From positions 1 through 43,787 of the IMG/VR virus record IMGVR_UViG_3300017598_001230: a stretch of 43,787 bases of DNA, one strand, 5' to 3'. The position numbers were made by a program, and so were the translations under genes. The DNA comes from a virus. Positions 9,451-17,898 of the stretch are shown piece by piece (the stretch's first letter is position 1; every line of letters begins with the position of its first letter). Under the pieces are notes generated by a model. It did not search any database. It was not told the DNA's origin and worked only from the letters and a program-made list of their open reading frames with translations.

Positions 9451-10096
9451 TCCGTTTAAACATGCATTTTGTATAAATCTTGATAGGCGACCAGATCGTT
9501 GGAGACGAGCGAAACAAGCCCTTTATGAAGTAGAGATTCCAGTAGAAAGGTTTTCTGCGATAGATGGACCAAATCGCTTTCCAGATGAATTTCTAAAGAA
9601 ATGGAAGAAAAAAGATCGGAAGCGAAACCCGAAAGCTCATATGGGATGTACAACCTCACACAAACAAGTTCTGCTATTCGCTCGGGATCAGGGATATCCA
9701 TATGTTGCAGTATTTGAGGATGACATTTTCTTCGATCCACAGTTCTGGATCGTTTTCAATGAGGCCTGGAGGGATCGGCCGGATAAGTGGGCCATGCTCT
9801 ATCTGGGGTGTGTGCATGGTAAGAAACCAGGGAGACACTCAAAATGGCTCCGAAGAGTCACAAAAGCTTTTACTACTCACGCGTATATAGCTAATGGGAT
9901 TTACTATGATGAGATTATAAGTTGTCTCGGACTGTCCCGACCTGTGGATTTATCCTATGGTCCACTGATAAGGAAACATCTAAACTATAGTATTCACCCG
10001 CCGATAGTATTTCAGGAGGCTGGGCACTCAGATATTTTGGAAAAGCACTACGATGTTCACGAACATCTCGGATATTTGAATCACTTTAATAAATAA
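9443..10096 (+). CDS. Glycosyltransferase, GT25-like
   Basis: A 217-residue protein of the glycosyltransferase 25 (LOS/LPS galactosyltransferase) type. Diagnostic segments are FCINLDRRPDRW near the N-terminus, AHMGCTTSHKQVLLFA and YPYVAVFEDDIFFD, the last giving the catalytic EDD, then HAYIANGIYY. I place the start at GTG 9443 because GGGAG lies 8 bases upstream and the family begins with exactly this strand; a longer reading frame opens at 9191 but its extra 84 residues lie inside the previous gene and are not family-like. The GTG overlaps the end of the fusion gene by 8 bases, indicating translational coupling. Confidence 0.85.
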   Translation: MNDPFKHAFCINLDRRPDRWRRAKQALYEVEIPVERFSAIDGPNRFPDEFLKKWKKKDRKRNPKAHMGCTTSHKQVLLFARDQGYPYVAVFEDDIFFDPQFWIVFNEAWRDRPDKWAMLYLGCVHGKKPGRHSKWLRRVTKAFTTHAYIANGIYYDEIISCLGLSRPVDLSYGPLIRKHLNYSIHPPIVFQEAGHSDILEKHYDVHEHLGYLNHFNK

Positions 10097-10121
10097 AGGA
10101 AGGGGGTTTAAATACTATATT

Positions 10122-10883
10122 ATGGCAGACCTAACCTTTATAACGGGTATGGGGAGAACGGGATCTACCTGGTTCAGTAAATTGGTGGCGGCGTCTCTCG
10201 GAGCTCAATACTTTCATGAAGCTTTTCGCTTCAAATACGATCCCGAGGGATACAAGAGATTCACCCGAGTGATGATAGAAGATAATGACGATAGGGGTAT
10301 TTGGGAGTACATCCAGGACAAATTTCCCAATGGCCCGATCGTGATTAAAGATTTTACAATTAGGTTTGCGGCTTCATATCTAAAGAAGAGAGGCGCGAAT
10401 GTATTTATAATCGTCAGGCACCCCTACCCATGGATGTCTTCAATCATTCGGAATAAACATAATCCCCATCTTTTCCCCTACGGTGAAAGAATTATCGTTG
10501 AACATTTTCCTCACTTGAGAAGTCACATTGAAAAACATTCCGACTCAATAGAGGGAATCTTGGCAATAAGATATGGGGTCTTGCATAGTCACTTGATCTC
10601 AATACAAGGGTTTCCATTCGTTAGACATGAGGACTTATGTCTAAATCCCGCGAAGGCATTTTCTAATGTAGGTTTGAATTTCAACGAGGCGGCCCAAAAC
10701 ATTTATGATCATCACAACCAACCGGGACATAAACCATATCTCCAGACAAGGTTAAGCGAAAAGGAACCATTTAAGTGGCAAGGGTATTTAGATCAAAAGA
10801 AGTATAACTACATCTTTAAGGTACTGGAACCCTTTGGGATCTTAGATCATTTAGGGTATCAGTATGTAGGATATCACCGATAA
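10122..10883 (+). CDS. PAPS-dependent sulfotransferase
   Basis: A 253-residue P-loop sulfotransferase. The 5'-phosphosulfate-binding loop is FITGMGRTGSTWFSKL (residues 6-21), and the 3'-phosphate-binding strand-loop is VFIIVRHPYPWMSSI (about residues 95-109), both canonical. Such enzymes move sulfate from PAPS to a sugar or other hydroxyl or amine. The length is that of a minimal single-domain enzyme. It is the second sulfotransferase of the cassette besides the middle domain of the 7369 fusion. It follows the GT25-like gene by 25 bases with a purine-rich AAGGAAGGGGG site and is followed after one base by the PP-loop gene. Confidence 0.85.
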   Translation: MADLTFITGMGRTGSTWFSKLVAASLGAQYFHEAFRFKYDPEGYKRFTRVMIEDNDDRGIWEYIQDKFPNGPIVIKDFTIRFAASYLKKRGANVFIIVRHPYPWMSSIIRNKHNPHLFPYGERIIVEHFPHLRSHIEKHSDSIEGILAIRYGVLHSHLISIQGFPFVRHEDLCLNPAKAFSNVGLNFNEAAQNIYDHHNQPGHKPYLQTRLSEKEPFKWQGYLDQKKYNYIFKVLEPFGILDHLGYQYVGYHR

Positions 10884-10884
10884 T

Positions 10885-12051
10885 ATGATTTCTCATCTTG
10901 ATATATCAAAAGTTTCCGATGATGGCGAGTTTATAAAGGCGGATATAACCCTGGCCGGCGATGGATATTCTAATAAATTCTATGTGAAAGCTGAAACCTC
11001 TAAGGTAGCATACATCCCCTCAATAGATTTCGCTTTAATCATGGCACTCTTCAAAGCTATGGAGAAGGGCGGAACTTTATATGTCCATGGGGATGTGTCA
11101 GCATCCCTTCTTGATGGCATCGAGGAATTTCAAAATCTTTATATTCATTGGTATGAGAACACAGGCTGGCTCCATCGAGTGGAGGTAATACCAGATAAGG
11201 AAATCGAACTTTCGACTGCTGGAGTCGGAGGGTATATGCAATCCTGTACGATGGGTGTGGATAGTCTCTACTCGGCTCTAACGCATATATATGGTAGAGG
11301 ACACAAACAGCGCGGCCTATTAGATATGGCGTCCCTATTATACATCAAAGGATTGGACGCTCCCTCAAACTCTCCAGACCATGCTGAGCTAATTAAGCAG
11401 ATCCATAACACTATTCCAAATTTCCCGGTAGCTATCGCTGAGACGAATGTTAGAAGAATATACGACGGTCGAAAATACGATCTCATGTTTGGCGCCATCT
11501 TAGTCGGAGTCGCCAATTTATTTTCTGCCTCCTATGACGGATTTCTGATTTCACCAACATATAACTTTCGACTTCTGCCAACTGGAGTTAATGCATACGC
11601 CACTCCGTTTCTGGGCACTGCTACTTTCAACATTGCTTATGATACTCCGATTGCGAGATCTCACAAGCTCAAGAGGCTGCATGACTCCTGGCCAGAGGCT
11701 TATCATAAGATCAAACCCTGCTGGCAGGGGAAGCGACAGAATGTAAAGTACTCAGTCAATTGCGGTGTCTGTGGAAAGTGCATCAGGACTCTACTATCGG
11801 CCGAGATAATGGGCATCCCTAAACCCAATTCAATCAAGAATAGATTGAAGACGAATTGGATGGGTGTATTCCAGAGCGCGTCTACCGGATGGACTCAGTA
11901 TATCATCATCCTGGATGAATACCGATGGTTACGGGAACAAGGATACACTGGCAAGTTGATGAATAAATATGGATTGATCCTCCAGCAACTGGAACCCAAG
12001 ATAATGGAAGCCATTAAACAGAGAGTGGATAACAACTACAAGATATTCTAA
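10885..12051 (+). CDS. PP-loop (adenine nucleotide alpha-hydrolase-like) protein, QueC-related
   Basis: A 388-residue protein whose middle contains SCTMGVDSLYSAL (about residue 120), a degenerate form of the SGGxDS pyrophosphatase loop used by N-type ATP pyrophosphatases. Near residue 300 it has a Cys followed after 13 residues by CGVCGKC, an arrangement like the zinc site of QueC but with wider spacing. The N-terminal 110 residues have no known match. QueC makes preQ0 for 7-deazaguanine, but here the gene is flanked by a sulfotransferase and a pyruvyl transferase and no other queuosine gene is seen, so a glycan-related adenylation or thiolation role is more likely. It overlaps the following gene by one base. 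Confidence 0.6.
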   Translation: MISHLDISKVSDDGEFIKADITLAGDGYSNKFYVKAETSKVAYIPSIDFALIMALFKAMEKGGTLYVHGDVSASLLDGIEEFQNLYIHWYENTGWLHRVEVIPDKEIELSTAGVGGYMQSCTMGVDSLYSALTHIYGRGHKQRGLLDMASLLYIKGLDAPSNSPDHAELIKQIHNTIPNFPVAIAETNVRRIYDGRKYDLMFGAILVGVANLFSASYDGFLISPTYNFRLLPTGVNAYATPFLGTATFNIAYDTPIARSHKLKRLHDSWPEAYHKIKPCWQGKRQNVKYSVNCGVCGKCIRTLLSAEIMGIPKPNSIKNRLKTNWMGVFQSASTGWTQYIIILDEYRWLREQGYTGKLMNKYGLILQQLEPKIMEAIKQRVDNNYKIF

Positions 12052-12926
12052 TGCTAAAAGATAAATTTGAAGAAATCGTTGATGGGTGGCTGCCACCTTT
12101 GAAGAAATGCTGCATTCTAAACTGGCCGACCCACAGGAATGCAGGCGACCACTTTATTGCCCTGGCTGTTCTGTTATTTCTCACTCAGAAACGCCAAACT
12201 AAGGTGACTTACATAGGAACTGTTAATGATTTAAACTCTCAGAAGATCGATGCCGCTGAAAATATTGTATTTGTTGGCGGCGGTAATCTTGGGGATCTGT
12301 GGCCGGCTTGCACTCAAATGTACAGGCATGTATTTTCCAGACACGCGCCCCAACCAATATTCATTTTCCCTCAATCCATTTGCTTTCAGAGGGATGATAA
12401 TCTCCAGAACTTTAACCATCTGATTAACAACGCGACTCCTCATATACTGGTTCGGGAGAAAGAGAGTCTAAAATTTACGACGAGGTGGGATACCGACATC
12501 GTATTAGCTCCAGATTCAGCTTTCTTTTTACAGGGCTTGATAGATAAGATGAGGTTTATCGAATCCTCTAACTTGTATTTATCACGTAATGATAAAGAGA
12601 AATTGAACAGCGGGTTTATACCGGAAAGGGGCACAGAGTCCGCGGATTGGAGAACGGCCTCTTGGTTTTTGTGGAAGCGTTTCATGAAACATGTTAACCA
12701 TCGGGTAGACTTGCCTTTATTATCGTGGAGTGTTTTGCAAGAATCCGTATTGCAACTCCTACCGCGCACTCACGTCACCACCGATCGACTACACTGTCAT
12801 ATATTATGCGAACTATTGGGTATTAAGCATGACTTTCACCCAAATGCATATCACAAGAATGAATCATTTTATAATACATGGACTAAAGAGTCTAATCTTT
12901 GCCGCTTTATTGACAGGAGGATATAA
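12051..12926 (+). CDS. Polysaccharide pyruvyl transferase-like protein
   Basis: A 291-residue protein of the polysaccharide pyruvyl transferase family, which adds ketal-linked pyruvate from PEP to sugars in exopolysaccharides, teichoic-type polymers and S-layer glycans. Supporting segments in order: HRNAGDHFIALAV (about residue 26), the glycine-rich VFVGGGNLGDLW (about 74), PIFIFPQSI, HILVREKES, VLAPDSAFFL, and near the C-terminus TTDRLHCHILCELLGIKH, the family's conserved T.RlHg helix. It overlaps the PP-loop gene by one base and ends the cassette; the next structural gene follows after 3 bases using GGAGG inside this gene's end. Confidence 0.85.
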   Translation: MLKDKFEEIVDGWLPPLKKCCILNWPTHRNAGDHFIALAVLLFLTQKRQTKVTYIGTVNDLNSQKIDAAENIVFVGGGNLGDLWPACTQMYRHVFSRHAPQPIFIFPQSICFQRDDNLQNFNHLINNATPHILVREKESLKFTTRWDTDIVLAPDSAFFLQGLIDKMRFIESSNLYLSRNDKEKLNSGFIPERGTESADWRTASWFLWKRFMKHVNHRVDLPLLSWSVLQESVLQLLPRTHVTTDRLHCHILCELLGIKHDFHPNAYHKNESFYNTWTKESNLCRFIDRRI

Positions 12927-12929
12927 ACT

Positions 12930-14330
12930 ATGGCTATGGTAATGGTTGAAGAAGGACACATCGTGCACGCCGTTTCAATGTACAACGAGGAATTCTGGCT
13001 TGCTTGGGGTGATCTTCCACTTTTATACGAGGATCCTTGGACTATCGGTGATACGCCGCCACGTTCCGACTCTCAGACAGCAACTGAGACCGTGACAAAA
13101 GGCGCCGCTGATGGAACAGATCAACTTGCACAAACCACTCTCGAGCAATTGATGATTGGAACTATGGCTGTTGTTGAGCAGGGCGCCACCACATACGTGG
13201 AAGGCGTTGACTACAACATTCTCGCCGGCGGTATTGTCGATTGGTCTTTGGCTGGTGCAGAACCAGTAACTTCCACGACATACACGGTTCAGTATCGTTA
13301 TGTCACCGATGAATTTAATACTCTCGACAATGAAGTTGGCCGAAGAAGCGCCAACCAGGTTGCATACGTCGTTGAGGATCAGTTTGGCGACATCGTTGCG
13401 AATGGGTCAACATGGTCCATCGTAACAGCAGCTCAGGCTGAGGTTACGGACATCACTTGTTTGACAAACGTCCAGGCAGCTGGAATTGTGGATTTGGACT
13501 CCCGAATTCTCATCACTGCCGAGGATGGATATATCAACAACTTGATCATTAACATCGAGGATAATGGCGTTGAGACTGGCGACAATGCATCCGTATCCGT
13601 CACATCTGGCGTTATGACCGTTGAAATCGATGATGGAGTAACCACAGAGGGAACCATTGCAACAGCAATCTCCGGTGATGCTCAGATCGATACTGCAGTT
13701 GCTGACACACCTGCTCTGGTTTGGACTCTTGGAGTCGGAACTGACACAGGAACAATCACTGGCGGTACTGGATATGCCGGTGGTGAGTCCTTCAAATTTT
13801 ATGACACAAATGGAGTCGGATACTATGTCTGGATCACTTCAGATGCAGCTGGTGCCGATCCCTCACACGTCGATCACACTGGAGTACAGGTCGACATTCT
13901 AACCACGGATACGGCCGACAATGTGGCAACAAAGATTGCCGCTCAGCTCGATCTATTGGCCGCATTCGCTGCTCCCGCACCTGCAGCCGAGATCATCACA
14001 ATGACTGCGGCAGCAATGGCAGAGCAACAGGATGCCGAAGATGTTGACATGCTGGTCACCATCGACGTTCCAACTCAGGGAACGGACTATCCGACACGTA
14101 ACTTGTACATCGAGTTCAAGTTCCAGGCGGATGAGGCGTCCGACAAGGACATTTATCAGATCGCATTATACTTGAACACAACGCGAACTGTAATAACACC
14201 ATCATACCAAGAATATCTGATTCCGTCAGAGATCCTGGATCCTGGCCAGATGTACATGACTGAGAACATCGAGCCATTCCCGAGATCACCAGGTAAACGT
14301 GAGATCTTTGAATTTGTAATCGTATTCTAA
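12930..14330 (+). CDS. Virion structural protein with module shared by the two following genes
   Basis: A 466-residue protein, beta-rich and Ala/Thr/Asp-rich, no signal peptide, with a GGAGG site 8 bases or so upstream. Residues about 81-125 carry a module (GATTYVEGVDYN then GGIVDW and STTYTVQYRYV) that is repeated in both large proteins encoded directly downstream. The middle part (about 160-370) is Ig-like in composition, with repeated DN.A..IA..I segments typical of tail and capsid decoration domains. The C-terminus ends with a family-like FPRSPGKREIFEFVIVF. No enzyme motif seen. Probable baseplate or tail-fibre network component; specific role unknown. Confidence 0.7.
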   Translation: MAMVMVEEGHIVHAVSMYNEEFWLAWGDLPLLYEDPWTIGDTPPRSDSQTATETVTKGAADGTDQLAQTTLEQLMIGTMAVVEQGATTYVEGVDYNILAGGIVDWSLAGAEPVTSTTYTVQYRYVTDEFNTLDNEVGRRSANQVAYVVEDQFGDIVANGSTWSIVTAAQAEVTDITCLTNVQAAGIVDLDSRILITAEDGYINNLIINIEDNGVETGDNASVSVTSGVMTVEIDDGVTTEGTIATAISGDAQIDTAVADTPALVWTLGVGTDTGTITGGTGYAGGESFKFYDTNGVGYYVWITSDAAGADPSHVDHTGVQVDILTTDTADNVATKIAAQLDLLAAFAAPAPAAEIITMTAAAMAEQQDAEDVDMLVTIDVPTQGTDYPTRNLYIEFKFQADEASDKDIYQIALYLNTTRTVITPSYQEYLIPSEILDPGQMYMTENIEPFPRSPGKREIFEFVIVF

Positions 14331-14348
14331 AAACTGGAGGTTTAACCA

Positions 14349-17300
14349 ATGGCCATAACACTTAATGGTTACTGGAATCGTTTCGAACGCTCTAATGGCT
14401 ACAAACGCCATCTTTTCAGAGCCGCTCGTGGTCTGCAATCTGCTGAAATGAATGAAGTCCATGACTACATTCACGATAATTTTGTCATGTTTGCAGATTT
14501 CTTGATCGGCGACGGTGTTGTCATGCAGGGCGGGGGTATTAATATAAACGAGGACGCCGACGAAGCTTTCGTCGAAGAAGGAGCATTTATTGCTGATGGT
14601 TACGTACTCGAACTCGTAGCACGCAATGATATCACCATCACCGCGGTTGGTACATACAACATTGGAGCGATCGTAAAGGAACAGGTCATCACAGAACTCA
14701 CTGATCCTGACTTGCGTGATCCAGCCACGGGAACTCGAAATTATAATGAGCCAGGCGCCGGTGCTCTGCATATCACTGCGCGTTGGGCTCTGGATTCTGA
14801 GCTTTCAGATCCAACTACTGAACGATTCTTTCCAGTGCATAAAGTAGTGGACGGTCTCGTTGTCTCTGGTAAAACTTCCGAACAGCCAGAGGATATAGCC
14901 GATCCAGTCAAAGAATTGGTTGCTCAGTATGACAGGGATGGAAACGGTAACTATATTGTCGAGGGGTATGGTGTATCCTTTGATATCGATGACGCTACAG
15001 AAGAAGAACACGTCATGGTAATCGATTCCGGCCGTGCTCATGTTTATGGATACTTGATCAATAGATCCCACAGATCCAAACTTCGCTTGCGTTGGGGTAC
15101 AGATACTGCCTTCACCAATAACGAGCCCATCAACTTCATCGGTGACGGTTGGTATACCTTGAGGAATCTCCCGATTTCCGATATGGTCGAAGTTTTCGGT
15201 ATTACTCGAGAGCAGGATGAAGCTGTGACTCGTGTCCCGGACGTCCCAATTGATTCGGATGAACTGATCAATCAACCAGTCGTGGACATCGAACTTGTTT
15301 CCTCACTCCCAGGCGGCGCCGGTACAGTTTATGTCGAAGGTGTAGACTGGCAGCAAACGGGTAACTCTGTTGAATGGCTTGGCGGTGGATCTTCTCCAAC
15401 CCCAGGTTCAACCTACTATGTCACTTACACTTGGAACCAGGATATCACAGGTGCGGTAGTCATAAGTGCTGATAAGACCCAAATCCAAATCATCGGTTTG
15501 GTAACGGGTACCATAGCATACGCTGACTATAACTTCTTTATCCCACGCTACGACAAAATCATCATCGGAAGAGATGGTGATTTCCAGGTCATCGAAGGAA
15601 CTCCAAACCAGCCAGATTTGATTCGACCCCCAATCAATACTCAGGGACTCGCCCTATCTGATGTCTTAATCGAATACGGTAAAGAACCAGTATGCGGTCC
15701 GGCGGGAACTCGAGCTTATCAGATGAAGGACATCGAATATATCATGCAGATTCTGCAGGATGTTCGATACAATATGTCCCGCATGGCTCAGGTCACAGAT
15801 GCTGGCCTTCGTGATCCATCCACTAACAAGAAAAATATGTTCGTTGAGCCTTTCCATGATGAAGATTTATTGGACCTCGGGCTTGACAATAACGCTGCAA
15901 TCGCCGACGGTCACTTAATGGGAGCCATCGACTGGACGCCGAACGTTATTCGTTCTGGTGACTTGATTCGTCTCCCGTACACAGAGACTATTCCGGAAGC
16001 GCTGAAGAATACTGCATATTCAAAGACCCGTAAGGTCAATGAACTGGACATCGTGATCAACGAACAGTCCATGAGTATTGTACCGAAGTCTTTTCAGTGG
16101 ATTTCAAGCTTCACTGGATCTGGCAACTCACCACAGATCACGAATGACCCGGGCGCAGAGATTCCGACTATACCTGCAGACGGTGGCCCTGTAACTCTCA
16201 CCGTAACGGGTGGAGTTTACGCCAGTTCTGAATTGGTCGCTATTTACATCGACGGTGATCAGGTTCTCGGACAGGGTGATGATACTCTGGCCGGCTCCAT
16301 CGATCCGACTGAATTCCAGAACGGACTACACTACTGGACGACAGACGTGGATGGTAACTTTAGTTTCACCATCGATATTCCAGCCGGAGTCAAAGCTTGC
16401 CGCGATATGAACGACTCAATCGTGATCGAGACTGTTGGGTACACCTCAAGAGTTGGAGCTATCGATTATTTCTTTGCTGCAGCCAGACTCGGGAAGACAG
16501 CCTTTAACGTCCTCCAGGGACAGCTTAACTCTCAGAGAGCATCAATCAATGCGAATACCCGAAGAATCGGTTCTCTGGAAAGAGGAGTAGCACAACTTGG
16601 TCGTGGTTTGAATGCTTTAACCGGCGATGTCGCTGCATTAGGTCAGAGGGTCACTCGTTTAGAAAGAACTCCTCCGGTCCAGATCTCACAGACATTTACC
16701 ACTAACGTCACACAGGTCTTTCCTGTAAGACGAACCACAGTCATCCGGAATGTTACTCGAAGATGGTGGGGTGGAGGTAATGGCGGAGGGGATCCACTTG
16801 CTCAGACATTTATCCCAGAGGAATCAGCATTCTTGACCTCTTGCGAGATCTTCGTCACTACCAAGCCAGCGAACGTGGATAACACAAAGAACTTTATGGA
16901 AGTTGCAATCCACGGAGTTCAAGTTGGTATTCCAGATCGTACGGAAAAGGTTGCATCTAAATTCCTAAGAACCGAAAATATCACCGAAGGTGCTTGGAAC
17001 AAGTTCACCTTTGATGAGCCAGTTTTAGTTGAAGCTGGAGTGGAGTACTCGATCGTCGTCTTCTCCCCGGACACTGAAACCTATATTCGAGTTGCCGAGA
17101 TTGGACAATGGAACTTGGAGTCTGGAAACACCGGTTGGATGGAATCCCAACCACATCACGGTGTCCTACTACAGTCCGCGAATAGAAGTACCTGGACTGC
17201 GTTGCAAAAAGAGGACATGACGTTTAGGCTTAATCAGGCCAATCACTCTTTGACTCTGGTCGATGATTTAATCGGTTCCCTCGCAGTCACAAACGCTACG

Positions 17301-17885
17301 GATCTAAACTTGACCGTTGGGTATGATGAGTATCCAGGGACCCTGGCGAGATTTCATGCAATTTTACCTGATCGTTTAAATGAACGCCAGGAGCTACCAA
17401 CAAACAAGACAATTAAAATCGAGGAATATTCTGGACAAGTTGATGTCTACGTAAACCTCGCATCTAATGATTCAAACATTTCACCGGTAGTTGACGGTGA
17501 CGTAACTCTGTCCGTCGGTCAAGTTCAATTCCCAGCCACCTATACCGCGAGAGCTTTTGACATCGATCTCACGGATGGTATCTCAGACACCATGAAGGTA
17601 TGGTTGGATCGCTATGAGCCAGCAAACACTGACATCGAGGTTTATTTACAAACCAGTGGTGACGGTACCTTGCCAGGTCATTGGACTTTAGTCCCAATGA
17701 TAGCGGAAACTCCAATTGGAGATGGATGGATGGATACTGAATACGGAATCTCAGGCCTACAGGTTACATTTGGGCCGGTAGTACAAGAGGTTCGCATGAG
17801 AGTCGTATTAGATTCAACCGACCCACAACTGTTCGACAGACCACAAGCAGAGAACTTGAGAGCTTACATCGCTGTCGTGCCTTAA
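14349..17885 (+). CDS. Giant baseplate/tail protein, DUF4815 type, copy 1
   Basis: An 1178-residue protein that I recognise as DUF4815-type from its N-terminus (GYWNRFERSNGYKRHLFR and the following helix ending NEVHDYIHDN). Domains in order: DUF4815 region 1-310; shared beta module at about 312-365; a second DUF-like stretch with ADYNFFIPRYDKI; an Ig-like segment near 600-690; a coiled coil at about 715-780 (LNSQRASINANTRRIGSLE and LGRGLNALTG); a Trp/Gly linker; then a C-terminal block starting with DPLAQTF and including VAIHGVQVGIPDR. The coiled coil suggests an oligomeric, probably trimeric, fibre-like protein. GGAGG precedes the start. It is paralogous along its length to the next gene. 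Confidence 0.75.
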   Translation: MAITLNGYWNRFERSNGYKRHLFRAARGLQSAEMNEVHDYIHDNFVMFADFLIGDGVVMQGGGININEDADEAFVEEGAFIADGYVLELVARNDITITAVGTYNIGAIVKEQVITELTDPDLRDPATGTRNYNEPGAGALHITARWALDSELSDPTTERFFPVHKVVDGLVVSGKTSEQPEDIADPVKELVAQYDRDGNGNYIVEGYGVSFDIDDATEEEHVMVIDSGRAHVYGYLINRSHRSKLRLRWGTDTAFTNNEPINFIGDGWYTLRNLPISDMVEVFGITREQDEAVTRVPDVPIDSDELINQPVVDIELVSSLPGGAGTVYVEGVDWQQTGNSVEWLGGGSSPTPGSTYYVTYTWNQDITGAVVISADKTQIQIIGLVTGTIAYADYNFFIPRYDKIIIGRDGDFQVIEGTPNQPDLIRPPINTQGLALSDVLIEYGKEPVCGPAGTRAYQMKDIEYIMQILQDVRYNMSRMAQVTDAGLRDPSTNKKNMFVEPFHDEDLLDLGLDNNAAIADGHLMGAIDWTPNVIRSGDLIRLPYTETIPEALKNTAYSKTRKVNELDIVINEQSMSIVPKSFQWISSFTGSGNSPQITNDPGAEIPTIPADGGPVTLTVTGGVYASSELVAIYIDGDQVLGQGDDTLAGSIDPTEFQNGLHYWTTDVDGNFSFTIDIPAGVKACRDMNDSIVIETVGYTSRVGAIDYFFAAARLGKTAFNVLQGQLNSQRASINANTRRIGSLERGVAQLGRGLNALTGDVAALGQRVTRLERTPPVQISQTFTTNVTQVFPVRRTTVIRNVTRRWWGGGNGGGDPLAQTFIPEESAFLTSCEIFVTTKPANVDNTKNFMEVAIHGVQVGIPDRTEKVASKFLRTENITEGAWNKFTFDEPVLVEAGVEYSIVVFSPDTETYIRVAEIGQWNLESGNTGWMESQPHHGVLLQSANRSTWTALQKEDMTFRLNQANHSLTLVDDLIGSLAVTNATDLNLTVGYDEYPGTLARFHAILPDRLNERQELPTNKTIKIEEYSGQVDVYVNLASNDSNISPVVDGDVTLSVGQVQFPATYTARAFDIDLTDGISDTMKVWLDRYEPANTDIEVYLQTSGDGTLPGHWTLVPMIAETPIGDGWMDTEYGISGLQVTFGPVVQEVRMRVVLDSTDPQLFDRPQAENLRAYIAVVP

Positions 17886-17898
17886 TGGAGTAAGTTAA

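Noticed and set aside
10885-12051. 7-deazaguanine DNA modification by the QueC-like gene
   Set aside because: No other pathway gene is visible, and the neighbours are glycan enzymes; kept as an alternative only.
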